Origin: an uncultured Lachnospiraceae bacterium
GTDB taxonomy: Bacteria > Bacillota > Clostridia > Lachnospirales > Lachnospiraceae
DNA length: 6,932 nucleotides
Assembly (NCBI GenBank): GCA_947305345.1
Contig: CAMZDH010000030.1
Span: 1 to 6,932 of the forward strand
Direction: 5' to 3'
The first letter of the stretch is position 1, and every line of letters begins with the position of its first letter. The notes beneath the pieces were generated by a model. That model was not told the DNA's origin. It searched no databases and saw only the letters and a program-made list of their open reading frames with translations. Positions 5,958 to 6,932 of this stretch are shown here, piece by piece. The translations under genes were made by a program, and so were the position numbers.

Positions 5958-5974
5958 GCGGGTCGGGATCCCGC
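5958..5974 (+). promoter_or_regulatory. Short palindrome in the leader of the AAA+ gene
   Basis: CGGGATCCCG (5964-5973) is a perfect ten-base palindrome, and GCGGG (5958-5962) can also pair with CCCGC (5970-5974) around a seven-base loop. It lies just after the predicted start point. It has no T run, so it is not a terminator. It could be an operator or a 5' mRNA-stabilising hairpin, or chance in GC-rich DNA. Confidence 0.3.
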
Positions 5975-6013
5975 ATGACAAAAGCGAAAAAACATCAGGC
6001 AGGGAAACGGCAG

Positions 6014-6932
6014 ATGGACATTTTTGAATCATTGATGAGCGGGGCGTTTGCTTCCGGCGGGTCTTCGGGCAGCAAGGCCTACACGGAGGACGAGATCAAT
6101 GCCGCGAGAAAGCGGCAGAAAAAGGCCGGCGGGACGCTCCTGGAGAACCTGGAGATCGTCACCGGCAGAAGCCTCAAAACGAATTACGACCTTCAGAAGG
6201 AACTGGACGACCTCAACAAGAACCTCTCCAAGGATTTCGGCGTGATGCCGGGCGTCTCGAAGCCGGAAATGAAGATCGAGGTCCCGGGCGAAAGCGAGGC
6301 GCCGTTCAAGAAGGACTTAAGCGCCTTCAACGGCGTCGCGGAGGTCGTCGCGGAAACGGTCTTCGGGCAGGACGAATTCCTCCGGAAGCTCGTGATCGCC
6401 TTCAAGCGGCCGTTCGTATTGCCGGAGGAAAAGGGGCACGCGAAGAACAGTTTCTTCATGACGGGCCGCGAGGACACCGGCAAGCACACGGCGCTTAGGG
6501 AGACCGTGAAAGAGCTGAAAAAACGGAACCTCTTAAAGAGCGACGAGATCCGGACGATCGATCTCGCCCTGTATCCGAATGCGGGAAGCGACAAGGTCTT
6601 TCTGCAGGATCTCTATGAGGCCCTGTCCTCCAAGGCGCAGGTGATCCTGTTTGAGCGTTTTGAAAACTGCCACATTTCCTATTTATCCTATCTTTCGAGC
6701 CTCGTGACGACCGGAGAATGCCGTCTTCAGGAGCGTTATACGCTGCAGAACGGGCAGCTCGTCAGCGTCTCGAACGCGTTCGCGAGTTCGGCCGTCGGGT
6801 CCTTCTCCGCGGCCGGCAAGTACCTCGTGGTCTTAAGCAACAAGGGCGTCGACAAACTGGCGAACGCGCTCGGCGCGCCGTTCGTCAACGCGATCGGCGA
6901 CGTGCTTTCGACGAAGGAACTGGAAGAGGAGA
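6014..6932 (+). CDS. Clp-like AAA+ protein with degenerate ATPase motifs (3' end outside the window)
   Basis: The first 306 residues of an open frame that runs off the right edge. The N-terminus (1-100) is not recognised and includes a charged stretch with TNYDLQKELDDLNKNL (56-71), possibly a short coiled coil. From about 103 it follows the C-terminal AAA+ module of ClpB/ClpC: VFGQDEFLRK (116-125, family VxGQ-x-x), Walker A-like G151-R-E-D-T-G156-K157-H158, Walker B-like VILFER (210-215) followed by FENCH (216-220, family IEKAH), sensor-1-like LSN (274-276), and PFVNAIGDV (289-297, family EFINRIDEV). The Walker A Thr/Ser is His, Walker B Asp-Glu is Glu-Arg, and the arginine-finger Arg is Ala293. 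It may bind nucleotide but probably does not hydrolyse it normally. The start at 6014 follows AGGG (6001-6004). An in-frame ATG at 5975 would add 13 basic residues but lacks a clear ribosome binding site. Confidence 0.75.
   Translation, partial: MDIFESLMSGAFASGGSSGSKAYTEDEINAARKRQKKAGGTLLENLEIVTGRSLKTNYDLQKELDDLNKNLSKDFGVMPGVSKPEMKIEVPGESEAPFKKDLSAFNGVAEVVAETVFGQDEFLRKLVIAFKRPFVLPEEKGHAKNSFFMTGREDTGKHTALRETVKELKKRNLLKSDEIRTIDLALYPNAGSDKVFLQDLYEALSSKAQVILFERFENCHISYLSYLSSLVTTGECRLQERYTLQNGQLVSVSNAFASSAVGSFSAAGKYLVVLSNKGVDKLANALGAPFVNAIGDVLSTKELEEE

Overview
The window looks like a GC-rich member of the Clostridia (Gram-positive, Firmicutes). The reasons are strong AGGAGG-type ribosome binding sites, a sigma-A-like TTGACA/TAAAAT promoter, and a set of families (MBOAT, DHHW, DUF4358, GDSR-type SGNH, VanZ-like small membrane protein) that is typical of gut Clostridia. 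Placement below class is not possible from this sequence alone. All supported genes lie on the + strand; every long minus-strand reading frame is a GC-rich shadow.

Positions 1-121 hold a likely promoter (TTGTAA at 32-37, TATACA at 55-60). Three helically phased ATACA repeats at 56-81 overlap its -10 box and follow it. They sit just ahead of a small ribbon-helix-helix regulator and are a good candidate for its own operator.

Positions 122-5904 form one tightly packed eight-gene run: RHH regulator, four-helix VanZ-like membrane protein, a 59-residue single-pass membrane protein, an SGNH-type lipoprotein with an altered active site, a DUF4358 protein, an MBOAT O-acyltransferase (AlgI/DltB type), a DHHW (AlgJ/AlgX-like) protein, and a second SGNH protein with an intact active site. 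Gaps are at most 15 bases and several genes overlap (ATGA junctions and a 19-bp overlap), so the genes are probably co-transcribed and partly translationally coupled. The likely job is O-acylation (probably O-acetylation) of a cell-surface or secreted polysaccharide. The MBOAT protein would pass acyl groups across the membrane, and the membrane-anchored DHHW and SGNH proteins would place them on, or remove them from, the glycan outside the cell. The polymer itself cannot be named because no glycosyltransferase or polymerase gene is in view.

Positions 5905-6013 hold a strong separate promoter and a short palindrome. From 6014 to the right edge runs the N-terminal part of a ClpB/ClpC-like AAA+ protein. 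It keeps the fold landmarks, but the Walker A Thr/Ser, the Walker B Asp-Glu pair and the arginine-finger position are all changed, which suggests a non-hydrolysing (pseudo-ATPase) AAA+ protein. It is the least ordinary object in the window, together with the phased operator and the altered SGNH lipoprotein.
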